Shown: positions 52,759 through 60,103, counted from the stretch's first letter. The stretch: DNA of 64,000 nucleotides from Bacillota bacterium (GCA_023421735.1 JAEZSP010000017.1:1-64000); one strand, 5' to 3'. Notes: generated by a model from the sequence alone, not told the origin. A program made the numbers and translations.

Positions 52759-54111
52759 GTGTCGCTCATTGATTTTTTGGAGGCATACAAAAACGCGCGC
52801 CTGCCCATGCACATGCCGGGGCACAAGCGCAACACAGCCCTTGCGGGGTATTTGGGGCGGTTGGGCGCGGATCTTGACGTGACCGAAGCCGAGGGACTCG
52901 ACAACCTGCACGACGCGGGGGGAATTCTGAAAATCGGCATGGAAAAAACCGCAGCACAATGGGGAAGCGATCGCACGTTCTGGCTGGTGAACGGATCAAG
53001 CTGCGGGATTTTGGCGGGCGTGTGGGCTGCGGTGCCGCACGGCGGATCGGTCGTCGCGGCGCGCAACTGCCACAAATCCGTTCTCCATGCGCTGACGCTC
53101 AGGCAAGCCTGCGCTTCCTACATCATGCCGGAGACGGATGCCGTCGGAATCGCCGGACCGCTCTCACCGCAAGCGGTCGCACAGAAACTGAATGAAGCGC
53201 CGGGTGCGCGGCTCGTCATCGTCACGAGTCCGACCTACGAGGGCGTCGTGAGCGACATCCCGGCGATCTGCAAAATCGCGCACGCACGGGGTGTGCCCGT
53301 TCTGGTGGACGAAGCGCACGGGGCGCATCTTGGCTTTGGACACGGTTTCCCGGACGGCGCGGTGAAAGCCGGGGCTGACATCGTCGTTCAGAGTTTTCAC
53401 AAAACACTGCCAAGCCTCACGCAAACCGCGGTTTTACACGTACAGGGCGATCTGGTCGACGGGGAGGCGGTGCGCGCGGCACTCGGAATCTTCGAAACCT
53501 CGAGCCCGTCCTATCTATTGATGTCTGCCATCGACGGCTGCGTGGATTTGCTTCGCACGCGCGGAGACACGCTGTTTTCCGCATGGCAGGGCGGGCTATC
53601 TCTTTTGCGAGAGAGACTTACGGCAATGAAATGCCTGACCCTTTCGGATGGCGCGTGGATGCGCGATCCTTCGAAAGTGGTGGTGCGGACGGACGCAACC
53701 AATATCGACGGCGCGGGACTGATGCAAATGCTGCGCACGCGCGGAATTGAGCCTGAAATGGCGGCGCCGGGATATGTGGTGCTCATGACGGGCATGGGCG
53801 ACACGCAGGAAACGTTTTCCGCGCTCGCGCAAGCCTTGATCGAAATCGACAAGACATTGACGCCGGGCCATGCGACGCCGCCCCCCCCTCTCCCGCTCCC
53901 ACTGCGCGCAATGCATCCATGGGACGCAGAAGGACGCGCGACCGAGACCGTGAATGTCGCGGACGGGATCGGTCGCGTCTGCGCGGACGCAATCTGGGCG
54001 TACCCGCCGGGCATCCCCCTGGCCGTGCCTGGGGAAGTTCTGTCGGCGGAAGTGATTCAGGCGATTGCGCAAATCTGCGCAGCGGATCAGATTCGCGTTT
54101 TATCCCGTTGA
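52759..54111 (+). CDS. Orn/Lys/Arg decarboxylase-family PLP enzyme
   Basis: This 450-residue fold-type I PLP enzyme of the SpeA/Cad-like short Firmicutes group starts LPMHMPGHKRN. It has GSSCGILAGVWA, VTSPTYEGVVSDIP, VDEAHGAHLGF and the PLP lysine in QSFHKTLPSLTQTA, with a C-terminal domain containing AYPPGIPLAVPGE. It should decarboxylate arginine, lysine or ornithine, giving a polyamine precursor; which one is not decided by the sequence. The start is GTG 52759 after AGGAGGCGTCC. It stands alone in front of the SCIFF locus. Confidence 0.9.
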   Translation: MSLIDFLEAYKNARLPMHMPGHKRNTALAGYLGRLGADLDVTEAEGLDNLHDAGGILKIGMEKTAAQWGSDRTFWLVNGSSCGILAGVWAAVPHGGSVVAARNCHKSVLHALTLRQACASYIMPETDAVGIAGPLSPQAVAQKLNEAPGARLVIVTSPTYEGVVSDIPAICKIAHARGVPVLVDEAHGAHLGFGHGFPDGAVKAGADIVVQSFHKTLPSLTQTAVLHVQGDLVDGEAVRAALGIFETSSPSYLLMSAIDGCVDLLRTRGDTLFSAWQGGLSLLRERLTAMKCLTLSDGAWMRDPSKVVVRTDATNIDGAGLMQMLRTRGIEPEMAAPGYVVLMTGMGDTQETFSALAQALIEIDKTLTPGHATPPPPLPLPLRAMHPWDAEGRATETVNVADGIGRVCADAIWAYPPGIPLAVPGEVLSAEVIQAIAQICAADQIRVLSR

Positions 54112-54163
54112 CAATCAGATGCGGCGAGGCGGCTTTTCCTCTCGGGACAGAAGAGGAACGAGG

Positions 54164-54230
54164 CTTCTGACAAACCTTGTTTTATCACAAGTCTTCTTGA
54201 CAAACCGGGCCTCAAGTGATAGCTTATAAT
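54164..54230 (+). promoter_or_regulatory. scfA upstream region: direct repeats and -10
   Basis: A perfect TATAAT (54225-54230) lies 33 nt before scfA. The best TTGACA (54197-54202) is 22 nt away, longer than normal, so an activator may be needed. That TTGACA is within the second copy of a 13/14-nt direct repeat: CTTCTGACAAACC (54164-54176) and CTTCTTGACAAACC (54193-54206), plus a small inverted repeat CTTGT/ACAAG between them. Confidence 0.5.
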
Positions 54231-54262
54231 GGTAGTTATCTGCGAAAAGGAGACTGATCGAT

Positions 54263-54526
54263 ATGGATCGTATCAAGACGCTGGGTACGCGCGCGCTTGC
54301 TGAAAATGAGGGCGGCTGCGGCGAATGCCAGACATCCTGCCAGTCCGCGTGCAAGACTTCCTGCGGCGTGGCAAACCAGCCCTGCGAGACGAAGGGGCGC
54401 ATCCGCACGCTGAACACGCGCAACCTGACCGCGAAACTGGGCGGCTGCGGCGAATGCCAGACATCCTGCCAGTCCGCGTGCAAGACCTCCTGCGGCGTGG
54501 CAAACCAGCCCTGCGAGAACATCTGA
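54263..54526 (+). CDS. scfA: Tandem SCIFF ranthipeptide precursor (two modules, 12 Cys)
   Basis: This 87-residue peptide consists of two SCIFF modules. Module 1 is residues 1-44 (leader MDRIKTLGTRALAENE, core GGCGECQTSCQSACKTSCG then VANQPC); module 2 is residues 45-87 (leader GRIRTLNTRNLTAKL, same core). Each has six cysteines (19, 22, 26, 30, 34, 41 and 62, 65, 69, 73, 77, 84). Ordinary SCIFF precursors are single modules of about 45 residues. The neighbour scfB is the cognate radical-SAM maturase. In each module the residue following the fifth Cys is Gly instead of the usual Thr that accepts the thioether. AAAAGGAG precedes the ATG. The product is unknown in function; relatives have been linked to cell-cell signalling. 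Confidence 0.95.
   Translation: MDRIKTLGTRALAENEGGCGECQTSCQSACKTSCGVANQPCETKGRIRTLNTRNLTAKLGGCGECQTSCQSACKTSCGVANQPCENI
54311..54389 (+). repeat. 79-nt direct repeat, copy 1 (SCIFF core)
   Basis: It matches copy 2 (54440-54518) at 78 of 79 positions, the single difference being T at 54358 versus C at 54487 (silent). The offset is 129 nt, exactly 43 codons, so the frame is kept. Confidence 0.97.
54440..54518 (+). repeat. 79-nt direct repeat, copy 2 (SCIFF core)
   Basis: This is the second copy of the core-coding repeat. The leader-coding segments upstream of each copy are much less alike (25 of 45 nt by my count), so similarity ends abruptly at the core boundary. Confidence 0.97.
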
Positions 54527-54540
54527 GAACGGGCGCGTTG

Positions 54541-54565
54541 GGCGGGGTGGAATCCCCGCCTTTTT
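54541..54565 (+). terminator. Intercistronic terminator between scfA and scfB
   Basis: GGCGGGG (54541-54547), loop TGGAAT and CCCCGCC (54554-54560) are followed by TTTTT. It lies 14 nt after scfA and 11 nt before scfB. Partial read-through would give excess precursor over maturase. Confidence 0.85.
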
Positions 54566-54576
54566 GATGGAGAAAT

Positions 54577-55938
54577 ATGATACATCAGTATAAGTTAAAC
54601 GGATACAACATCGTCCTCGACACCTATTCCGGCGCGGTGCACGTGGTGGACGACGTGGCATATGACGTCATTTCCATGTTCGAGGGATCGTCGCAGGGCG
54701 AGATTGTGCGGGCAATGACCGATAAATACCCGGACGTAACCGAGACGGACGTCGATGCGCTCATCGCAGAGGTACGGGCGCTCAAGGACGAAAAACAGCT
54801 TTTTACCCAGGATGAATTTGCGGGACTTGCGCAAACGCTCAAGAAAAACGACGATGTGAAGGCGCTTTGCCTGCACGTCGCGCACAGCTGCAACCTGAAC
54901 TGCGCCTACTGCTTCGCAAGCCAGGGACATTATCAGGGCGAGCGCGCGCTGATGTCCTTTGAGGTGGGCAAGCAGGCGCTCGAATTTCTGATCGCGCATT
55001 CCGGAACGCGCAAAAACCTCGAGGTGGACTTCTTCGGGGGCGAACCGCTCATGAACTGGGACGTGGTGAAAAGGCTCGTCGCCTATGCGCGCGAACGCGA
55101 GCGGGAAGCGGGCAAAAAATTCCGCTTTACGCTGACGACGAACGGCGTGCTCGTGGACGAAGAGGTCATCGCCTTCTGCAACCGCGAAATGCACAACGTG
55201 GTCATGAGCCTAGACGGACGCAAAGAGGTCAACGACCGCTTCCGCGTGAATTACGCAGGCAAGGGAAGTTACGACACCATCGTGCCGAAGTTCCAGGCAT
55301 TTGCGCGCGCGCGCAACGGGCGGAACTATTACTTGCGCGGCACGTTCACCCATCACAACGTGGATTTTGTAAACGATATTTTGCACATGGCGGATCTCGG
55401 GTTTACCGAGCTTTCCATGGAGCCGGTCGTGACCGCGCCGGGCGATCCCTGCCAGCTGACAGAGGAAGACCTGCCCGTTTTATATGAACAGTACGAACGG
55501 CTTGCCACCGAAATGCTGAACAGGCGGCGTGCCGGACAGCCTTTCTCCTTTTATCACTACAACATCGACCTTGCGCACGGGCCGTGCGTGTACAAGCGGC
55601 TTTCGGGCTGCGGATCGGGCACGGAATACCTCGCCGTAACGCCGTGGGGGGAATTCTATCCCTGCCATCAGTTTGTGGGCGACGAGGCCTACAGCATGGG
55701 AAACGTGTGGGACGGCGTGACGAATGCGGCGCTGCGCGAAAAATTCCGGAGCTGCAACGTGGAATCGCGCGGCGAGTGCGCGGACTGCTGGGCGAAGCTC
55801 TACTGTTCGGGCGGATGCGCAGCGAACGCCTATCACGCGACGGGGGACATCCGGGGCGTGTACGAATACGGCTGCCGGCTGTTCAAAAAGCGCATCGAGT
55901 GCGCGATCATGCTGAAGGCCGCGGAAGCCGACGAATAG
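54577..55938 (+). CDS. scfB: Radical-SAM SCIFF peptide maturase (SPASM)
   Basis: This 453-residue enzyme has an N-terminal peptide-recognition (RRE-like) region (residues ~1-90), then the radical SAM cluster motif CNLNCAYC (Cys105, Cys109, Cys112), DFFGGEPLMNW, and a C-terminal SPASM domain with cysteines in GPCVYKRLSGCGSG, FYPCHQF and CADCWAKLYCSGGC. It is the normal length for the thioether-forming SCIFF maturase family. It uses S-adenosylmethionine to join Cys sulfur to an acceptor carbon in the precursor. GGAGAAAT precedes the ATG. Here it must modify one or both modules of a tandem substrate. No dedicated exporter or protease is adjacent. Confidence 0.96.
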   Translation: MIHQYKLNGYNIVLDTYSGAVHVVDDVAYDVISMFEGSSQGEIVRAMTDKYPDVTETDVDALIAEVRALKDEKQLFTQDEFAGLAQTLKKNDDVKALCLHVAHSCNLNCAYCFASQGHYQGERALMSFEVGKQALEFLIAHSGTRKNLEVDFFGGEPLMNWDVVKRLVAYAREREREAGKKFRFTLTTNGVLVDEEVIAFCNREMHNVVMSLDGRKEVNDRFRVNYAGKGSYDTIVPKFQAFARARNGRNYYLRGTFTHHNVDFVNDILHMADLGFTELSMEPVVTAPGDPCQLTEEDLPVLYEQYERLATEMLNRRRAGQPFSFYHYNIDLAHGPCVYKRLSGCGSGTEYLAVTPWGEFYPCHQFVGDEAYSMGNVWDGVTNAALREKFRSCNVESRGECADCWAKLYCSGGCAANAYHATGDIRGVYEYGCRLFKKRIECAIMLKAAEADE

Positions 55939-55940
55939 GG

Positions 55941-55969
55941 TTGCGCTTTCGCGCATAATCTGTTATTCT
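55941..55969 (+). promoter_or_regulatory. Promoter of the ABC-F leader transcript
   Basis: TTGCGC (55941-55946), 17-nt spacer and TATTCT (55964-55969) lie about 225 nt upstream of the ABC-F start codon, giving a long leader. Confidence 0.6.
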
Positions 55970-55999
55970 GTTTTTATCATCAGGAGAGAAGGTGCGGCT

Positions 56000-56011
56000 G
56001 TGACGAAGTAA
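56000..56011 (+). CDS. Leader micro-ORF MTK
   Basis: GTG-ACG-AAG-TAA encodes a tripeptide. GAAGG lies 7 nt upstream and a further GGAG precedes it. Very short upstream ORFs are known in ribosome-mediated attenuators of ABC-F resistance genes, where a drug-stalled ribosome on the uORF prevents termination. Translation of this uORF is inferred. Confidence 0.55.
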   Translation: MTK

Positions 56012-56086
56012 GCGATCGGCAGACCCACGAGGAGCACCCGCGACAGGCGGGCACTTTGTCGTCGGATCAACTGATTGTCTTGCTGC

Positions 56087-56134
56087 GCCCAAAAGCACGC
56101 CGCTCTTCGGCTATGTGCTTTCCTGACAATGGGC
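56087..56134 (+). promoter_or_regulatory. Upstream leader hairpin of the ABC-F attenuator
   Basis: GCCCA/TGGGC, AAAGCAC/GTGCTTT and an inner GCCG-CTCTT-CGGC form a long interrupted stem between the micro-ORF and the terminator. It may be part of the alternative fold; I could not work out the anti-terminator pairing with certainty. Confidence 0.5.
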
Positions 56135-56146
56135 TTATGCAGTTTG

Positions 56147-56179
56147 GCTTCGTTTCCGGCGACGGGAACGAAGCTTTTT
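56147..56179 (+). terminator. Attenuator terminator immediately before the ABC-F gene
   Basis: GCTTCGTTTCC (56147-56157), loop GGCGAC and GGGAACGAAGC (56164-56174) are followed by TTTTT (56175-56179). It ends 15 nt before the ABC-F start codon and 4 nt before its GGAG, so the gene is expressed only upon read-through. Confidence 0.88.
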
Positions 56180-56194
56180 GATTGGAGTGATTGC

Positions 56195-57658
56195 ATGGCG
56201 CTTGTTCAGGTCACGAATCTCACATTCCACTACGAGGGCAGTTACGACAACATCTTCGAACACGCCGATTTTTCGTTTGACACCGCGTGGAGGCTTGGCT
56301 TCATCGGCAGAAACGGGCGCGGCAAGACGACGTTTCTCCATCTGCTGTTGGGTCAATACGCCTATGAAGGCAAAATCGAGGCGCCGATCGACTTTGACTA
56401 CTTTCCCCCGCCGGTGCCAGATCACATTCAGACGCGCGCGATGCTCGAGGCCGCATGTCCCGGTGCGGAAAACTGGCGCATGGAGCGGGAGCTTTCGCGG
56501 CTCGATGTCGATCTGGACGTGCTCGGGCGTCCGTTTTCCACGCTGTCCAACGGGGAACGCACGAAGGCGCTCATCGCGGCGATGTTTCTGCGCGAGAATC
56601 GGTTTCTCCTGATCGACGAACCGACAAACCACCTCGACATGGCGGGGCGCGCGGCCGTCGCAAGGTATCTCAACGCGCAGAGCGGGTTCCTCGTCGTATC
56701 GCACGACAGGGCGTTTCTCGACGCCGCGGTGGATCACATCCTCGCGATCAACCGGGCGACCATCGAGGTGCAGGCAGGGAACTTCTCATCATGGTACACA
56801 AACAAGGAGTTGCGGGATCATTTCGAACTGGAAAAAAACGATCGGCTCAAAAAGGACATCCGACGGCTCACCGACACAGCGCGGGAAAAGGCTGAATGGT
56901 CGGATCGGATCGAAGCCACAAAGATCGGCGGTCATGCAGGCGATCGGGGTCGCATCGGACACCTATCGGCGCGGATGATGCAGCGGTCAAAAGCCATCGA
57001 GGTGCGGAAAAACCGCGAGATCGAGGATAAAAAGAAATTGTTGAAGGACATCGAGTGCACGGACAGTCTACGCATACAACCGCTCTGCCATCACGCGACG
57101 CGGCTTGTGGAGATGAAGGGTGTGTCGATCTTCTACGGAGCGCGTGCAGCCGTGCGGAATGCGGATCTATTGGTCGAACGGGGCGACCGGGTGGTGCTGC
57201 AGGGCAACAACGGCAGCGGTAAGACGAGCCTGCTCCGACTGATATTGGGCGAGGACATGGCCTGCGCAGGGGACATGCACATGGCATCCGGGCTCAAAAT
57301 CTCGTATGTGCCGCAGGATCCGTCGTTTCTCAGGGGAGATTTGCAGCATTACATCGACGCGCACAGCGTAGACGGGACGCTGATGCGCACGATCTTACGC
57401 AAACTCGATTTTGCGCGGGTACAGTTTGAAAAGGACATGGCGGACCTGAGCGCCGGACAGAAAAAGAAGGTGCTCATCGCGCGCAGCTTATGCGAACGGG
57501 CACATTTATACATATGGGACGAGCCGCTCAACTACGTCGACGTGCTCTCGCGGATGCAGATTGAGGAATTGCTGATCGCGTCTGCGCCGACGCTGCTGTT
57601 TGTGGAGCACGACGCGGCGTTTTGCGAACGGGTTGCGACAAAAGTCGCCGCGTTGTAA
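56195..57658 (+). CDS. ABC-F ribosomal protection protein (Lsa-like)
   Basis: This 487-residue soluble protein has two ABC domains and no membrane helices. The first Walker A is IGRNGRGKTTFL with Walker B LLIDEPTNHLD; the second is LQGNNGSGKTSLL with WDEPLNYVD. The interdomain linker (~residues 185-270) contains helices rich in Lys/Arg (KKDIRRLTDTAREKAEWSDR). The opening VTNLTFHYEGSYDNIFEHADF resembles the Lsa/Vml class that dislodges lincosamides, pleuromutilins and streptogramin A from ribosomes. GGAG lies 7 nt before ATG 56195; longer ORF starts fall inside the attenuator. The leader suggests drug-inducible expression. Confidence 0.92.
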   Translation: MALVQVTNLTFHYEGSYDNIFEHADFSFDTAWRLGFIGRNGRGKTTFLHLLLGQYAYEGKIEAPIDFDYFPPPVPDHIQTRAMLEAACPGAENWRMERELSRLDVDLDVLGRPFSTLSNGERTKALIAAMFLRENRFLLIDEPTNHLDMAGRAAVARYLNAQSGFLVVSHDRAFLDAAVDHILAINRATIEVQAGNFSSWYTNKELRDHFELEKNDRLKKDIRRLTDTAREKAEWSDRIEATKIGGHAGDRGRIGHLSARMMQRSKAIEVRKNREIEDKKKLLKDIECTDSLRIQPLCHHATRLVEMKGVSIFYGARAAVRNADLLVERGDRVVLQGNNGSGKTSLLRLILGEDMACAGDMHMASGLKISYVPQDPSFLRGDLQHYIDAHSVDGTLMRTILRKLDFARVQFEKDMADLSAGQKKKVLIARSLCERAHLYIWDEPLNYVDVLSRMQIEELLIASAPTLLFVEHDAAFCERVATKVAAL

Positions 57659-57673
57659 AAAGGAGTGAACCGG

Positions 57674-58528
57674 ATGGATTGGCGGGAAATGATCGCGTCG
57701 GACAAGGAACGGGCGGCGCAACTGATCGGAATGGTGGACGCCGGCGAACGGTGGATCTTCGAGCATCCGGAGAAAAATCCGGATCTCGAACGGGTGGTAT
57801 GCAAAATGGTTTGCGCCGGGGACGGCGCGCTTCACATGTGCGTCTATGCGGGCAAGTTACACGGAGCCATCGCGTTCAAGGATGATCTGCCGATGCAATC
57901 AGCGGCGCAGACGGAGGTTCTGATAAAGGATCTGATCATGCGGGAAAAGCGGGAGGCGGTGTTATGCGTTCGGCACGAAAACGTGCGCCTGAGATCCGTC
58001 GTCGAAGCGGCGTTTGGAGAAAAGGCCGACTATGAGGCGCGGGAGATGAGCGTTTCGAAGGCGGAGTTTGCGTGCTGGAAGGCACCACAGTGCCCAGCCG
58101 ACATGAAGATTGCAGGCTATGATTCCGCGCTCTTGACGGCGTACCTCGCGCTCCTGGATCGCGCCATGGCACATGTCATCGCGCCGGGGACGACGCCATT
58201 CCAGGACAAGCGCGCCTATTATGCAGATGAGTTTCCAATCTATGCTTCGGAAAACCGCTTCCACGCGCTGTGGGCAGGGAATGCGCTTGCCGGCGTATGC
58301 TACTCATGGGGCGGGGAGTTGAGCATCCTTGCCTTGGATGCGCCGCATCGGCGGCGCGGCGCGGGATACGCGCTGCTCCACGCAGGACTCGCGGGGGCGT
58401 TTGGAAACCGGGATGGCGACATATGCCTATATGTCGTTGACAGCAATCCGAACGCCTTGGCTTTTTACCGGCACATTGGGATGCGCGAGACGGGACATTG
58501 CGCGCTATATCGCCTGGCTTGTCCGTGA
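57674..58528 (+). CDS. GNAT-family N-acetyltransferase
   Basis: This 284-residue protein has a C-terminal GNAT fold: GELSILALDAPHRRRGAGYALLHAGL supplies the acetyl-CoA-binding Arg/Gly loop, and VDSNPNALAFYRHIGMRETGHCALY closes it. The N-terminal half (MDWREMIASDKERAAQLIGM) is a degenerate second domain. AGGAG lies 8 nt before ATG 57674. It follows the ABC-F gene by 15 nt, so it is probably co-expressed and could take part in the same stress or drug response; the substrate is unknown. Confidence 0.82.
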   Translation: MDWREMIASDKERAAQLIGMVDAGERWIFEHPEKNPDLERVVCKMVCAGDGALHMCVYAGKLHGAIAFKDDLPMQSAAQTEVLIKDLIMREKREAVLCVRHENVRLRSVVEAAFGEKADYEAREMSVSKAEFACWKAPQCPADMKIAGYDSALLTAYLALLDRAMAHVIAPGTTPFQDKRAYYADEFPIYASENRFHALWAGNALAGVCYSWGGELSILALDAPHRRRGAGYALLHAGLAGAFGNRDGDICLYVVDSNPNALAFYRHIGMRETGHCALYRLACP

Positions 58529-58659
58529 AAGGCGGGCTGATATGCCTCTTTTCTCCCTTGTCAGGCCCTTTGCGAAGCGTGCGCGAACTTAACAATCATT
58601 CATCATACACGAAAGAACCCCATTCCGTGCGCACTGATCGTGTACAAGCGCAACGATGT

Positions 58660-58688
58660 TTGACGGCATGGCAGGCGAGGTATATAAT
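58660..58688 (+). promoter_or_regulatory. Promoter of the ferritin gene
   Basis: TTGACG (58660-58665), 17-nt spacer and TATAAT (58683-58688) lie 32 nt before the start codon. Confidence 0.75.
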
Positions 58689-58720
58689 ATACAAGGATCA
58701 ATGTGAAAGGGGAATGCATT

Positions 58721-59230
58721 ATGGACGCAAAAGTTGCTTCACTCATTAATCAGCAAATCAACATGGAGTTTTTTTCTGCGTATCTCTATCTCAACTTCGC
58801 AAATTACTACGCCTTTGTAGGTCTGAACGGGTTTGAGAACTGGTTCCGTGTACAGGCGCAGGAGGAGCGCGACCATGCGATGCTCTTTACCCAGTACCTG
58901 ATCAACAACGACGTGAAGGTCGAACTGGAGGCCATCGCGAAGCCCGAGGGCGAGTACGCGGATCACATGGCACCTCTTAAGGCGTCGCTTGCGCATGAGA
59001 AGGTCGTTACCGCCTCCATCAACGACATCTACACTGCCGCAGCGGAGATTCGGGACTACCGCACCATGCAGCTTCTCGACTGGTTCGTGAAGGAGCAGGG
59101 CGAGGAAGAGAAAAATGCCAGCGACAACATCACCAAAATGGAGTTGTACGGCACCGACGCGAAGGCGCTCTACATGCTCAACAGTGAGTTGGGTACGCGC
59201 GTATATGCCGCGCCGTCCCTCATCCTATAA
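58721..59230 (+). CDS. ftnA: Non-haem ferritin
   Basis: This 169-residue ferritin-like protein has the ferroxidase ligands in NMEFFSAYLYLNFA (Glu, Tyr), QAQEERDHAMLF (Glu, Glu-x-x-His) and VKEQGEEEKNAS (Glu pairs). It stores iron in a 24-mer cage in the cytoplasm. AAAGGGGAATGCATT precedes ATG 58721. It is monocistronic between its own promoter and a strong terminator. Confidence 0.95.
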   Translation: MDAKVASLINQQINMEFFSAYLYLNFANYYAFVGLNGFENWFRVQAQEERDHAMLFTQYLINNDVKVELEAIAKPEGEYADHMAPLKASLAHEKVVTASINDIYTAAAEIRDYRTMQLLDWFVKEQGEEEKNASDNITKMELYGTDAKALYMLNSELGTRVYAAPSLIL

Positions 59231-59238
59231 ACAAACGA

Positions 59239-59277
59239 ACGCCCGGTCATCCAGCGCGGATGACCGGGCGTTTTTTT
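59239..59277 (+). terminator. Terminator after ferritin
   Basis: ACGCCCGGTCATCC (59239-59252), loop AGCGC and GGATGACCGGGCGT (59258-59271) are followed by T residues (to 59277). The stem is perfect. Confidence 0.93.
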
Positions 59278-60103
59278 ATGCATTCGGTTGGCAGCCCGGA
59301 CAAAAGTAGATCGCGCCGCCGAGGTAGGGTTCCTTGACGATTTCCTGCCCGCAGACAGGGCAGGGCGTTCCGACCGTTTTGCGCGAAAGGATGGTCTTGT
59401 AGCCGCCGGGGTTTCCGAAAAAATCCTTCTCGACGTCGCGCCCACCCGCGTTTGTCATGCTGCGCAGAATGTGAACGATGCTATTGTAGAGCTTTTCGAC
59501 ATCCGCATCCGTGAGCGTCTGAACCTTGCGCTTTGGGTAGATGCCCGCTTGGAAGAGGATGTCCTGCAAAACGCCGTTGCCCAGACCGGGTATGCGCTGC
59601 TGCGTGGCGAGGAGCGCCTTCGCGGAAAGCTTTGCGTCCGCCTGCGCAACGATGTCATGGAAATAATCGAATGTGAATGCGTCCGTGCGCGGCGAGGGCT
59701 TCGTCCATGCGAGATCGTAATAGTCATTCATGCGCGTACCCGCCGGGAACGCCCAGATGCCGCCGTACATCTGTATCCCGCAAGTGAGCGCAGACCCGTC
59801 GTCAAATTCAACGAGGAGCTGATGTTTCCTGGGTCGCTTTGCGCCGGATGGCCAGTAGCGCGGGATCGCACCGTCGTTAAAGAGCATGCCAACGCCGTCC
59901 AACATGACCTCGCTCATGCCGCCGACCGCACGGGCACCTTCCACCGTGCGATCCGCAAGCAGCGCGCCATACCCGGCGGGATCGCCGAAATACCATGCAA
60001 ACCCATGTGGAAACGCAGCCGCGACCGCCGAAACCACGTGCCTGCCCGAGAGCCTTTCTTCGATCTGCCTTGCGATTGTTACAGCCTCCGGAATCTCAAG
60101 CAT
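59276..60103 (-). CDS. Fpg/Nei-family DNA glycosylase-like protein lacking the N-terminal proline
   Basis: This 275-residue protein has the Fpg/Nei architecture: N-terminal beta-sandwich, helix-two-turn-helix (QRIPGLGNGVLQDILF) and C-terminal zinc finger (PCPVCGQEIVKEPYLGGAIYFCPGC). The family's catalytic residues are Pro2-Glu3 after Met removal, but this protein begins MLEIPEAVTIA, with Leu at position 2 and Glu at 3. The Schiff-base nucleophile must therefore differ, or the protein is a binding factor. AAGGGG precedes the ATG. Formally it may be an endonuclease VIII-like variant. Confidence 0.85.
   Translation of the reverse strand: MLEIPEAVTIARQIEERLSGRHVVSAVAAAFPHGFAWYFGDPAGYGALLADRTVEGARAVGGMSEVMLDGVGMLFNDGAIPRYWPSGAKRPRKHQLLVEFDDGSALTCGIQMYGGIWAFPAGTRMNDYYDLAWTKPSPRTDAFTFDYFHDIVAQADAKLSAKALLATQQRIPGLGNGVLQDILFQAGIYPKRKVQTLTDADVEKLYNSIVHILRSMTNAGGRDVEKDFFGNPGGYKTILSRKTVGTPCPVCGQEIVKEPYLGGAIYFCPGCQPNA

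Noticed and set aside
54115..54661. Minus-strand ORFs rich in repeated WFATPQEVLHADW-like blocks
   Set aside because: They are the reverse reading of the two SCIFF cores; the apparent repeat protein is produced by the DNA duplication.
54577..55938. Possibility that the radical-SAM/SPASM protein is the anaerobic sulfatase-maturating enzyme needed by the three sulfatases
   Set aside because: Length, N-terminal recognition region and adjacency to the SCIFF precursor identify it as the SCIFF maturase.
56075..56194. N-terminal extension of the ABC-F protein (longer ORF from 56075)
   Set aside because: The extension runs through the terminator hairpin and lacks an SD, whereas ATG 56195 has GGAG at 7 nt and matches Lsa-type N-termini.
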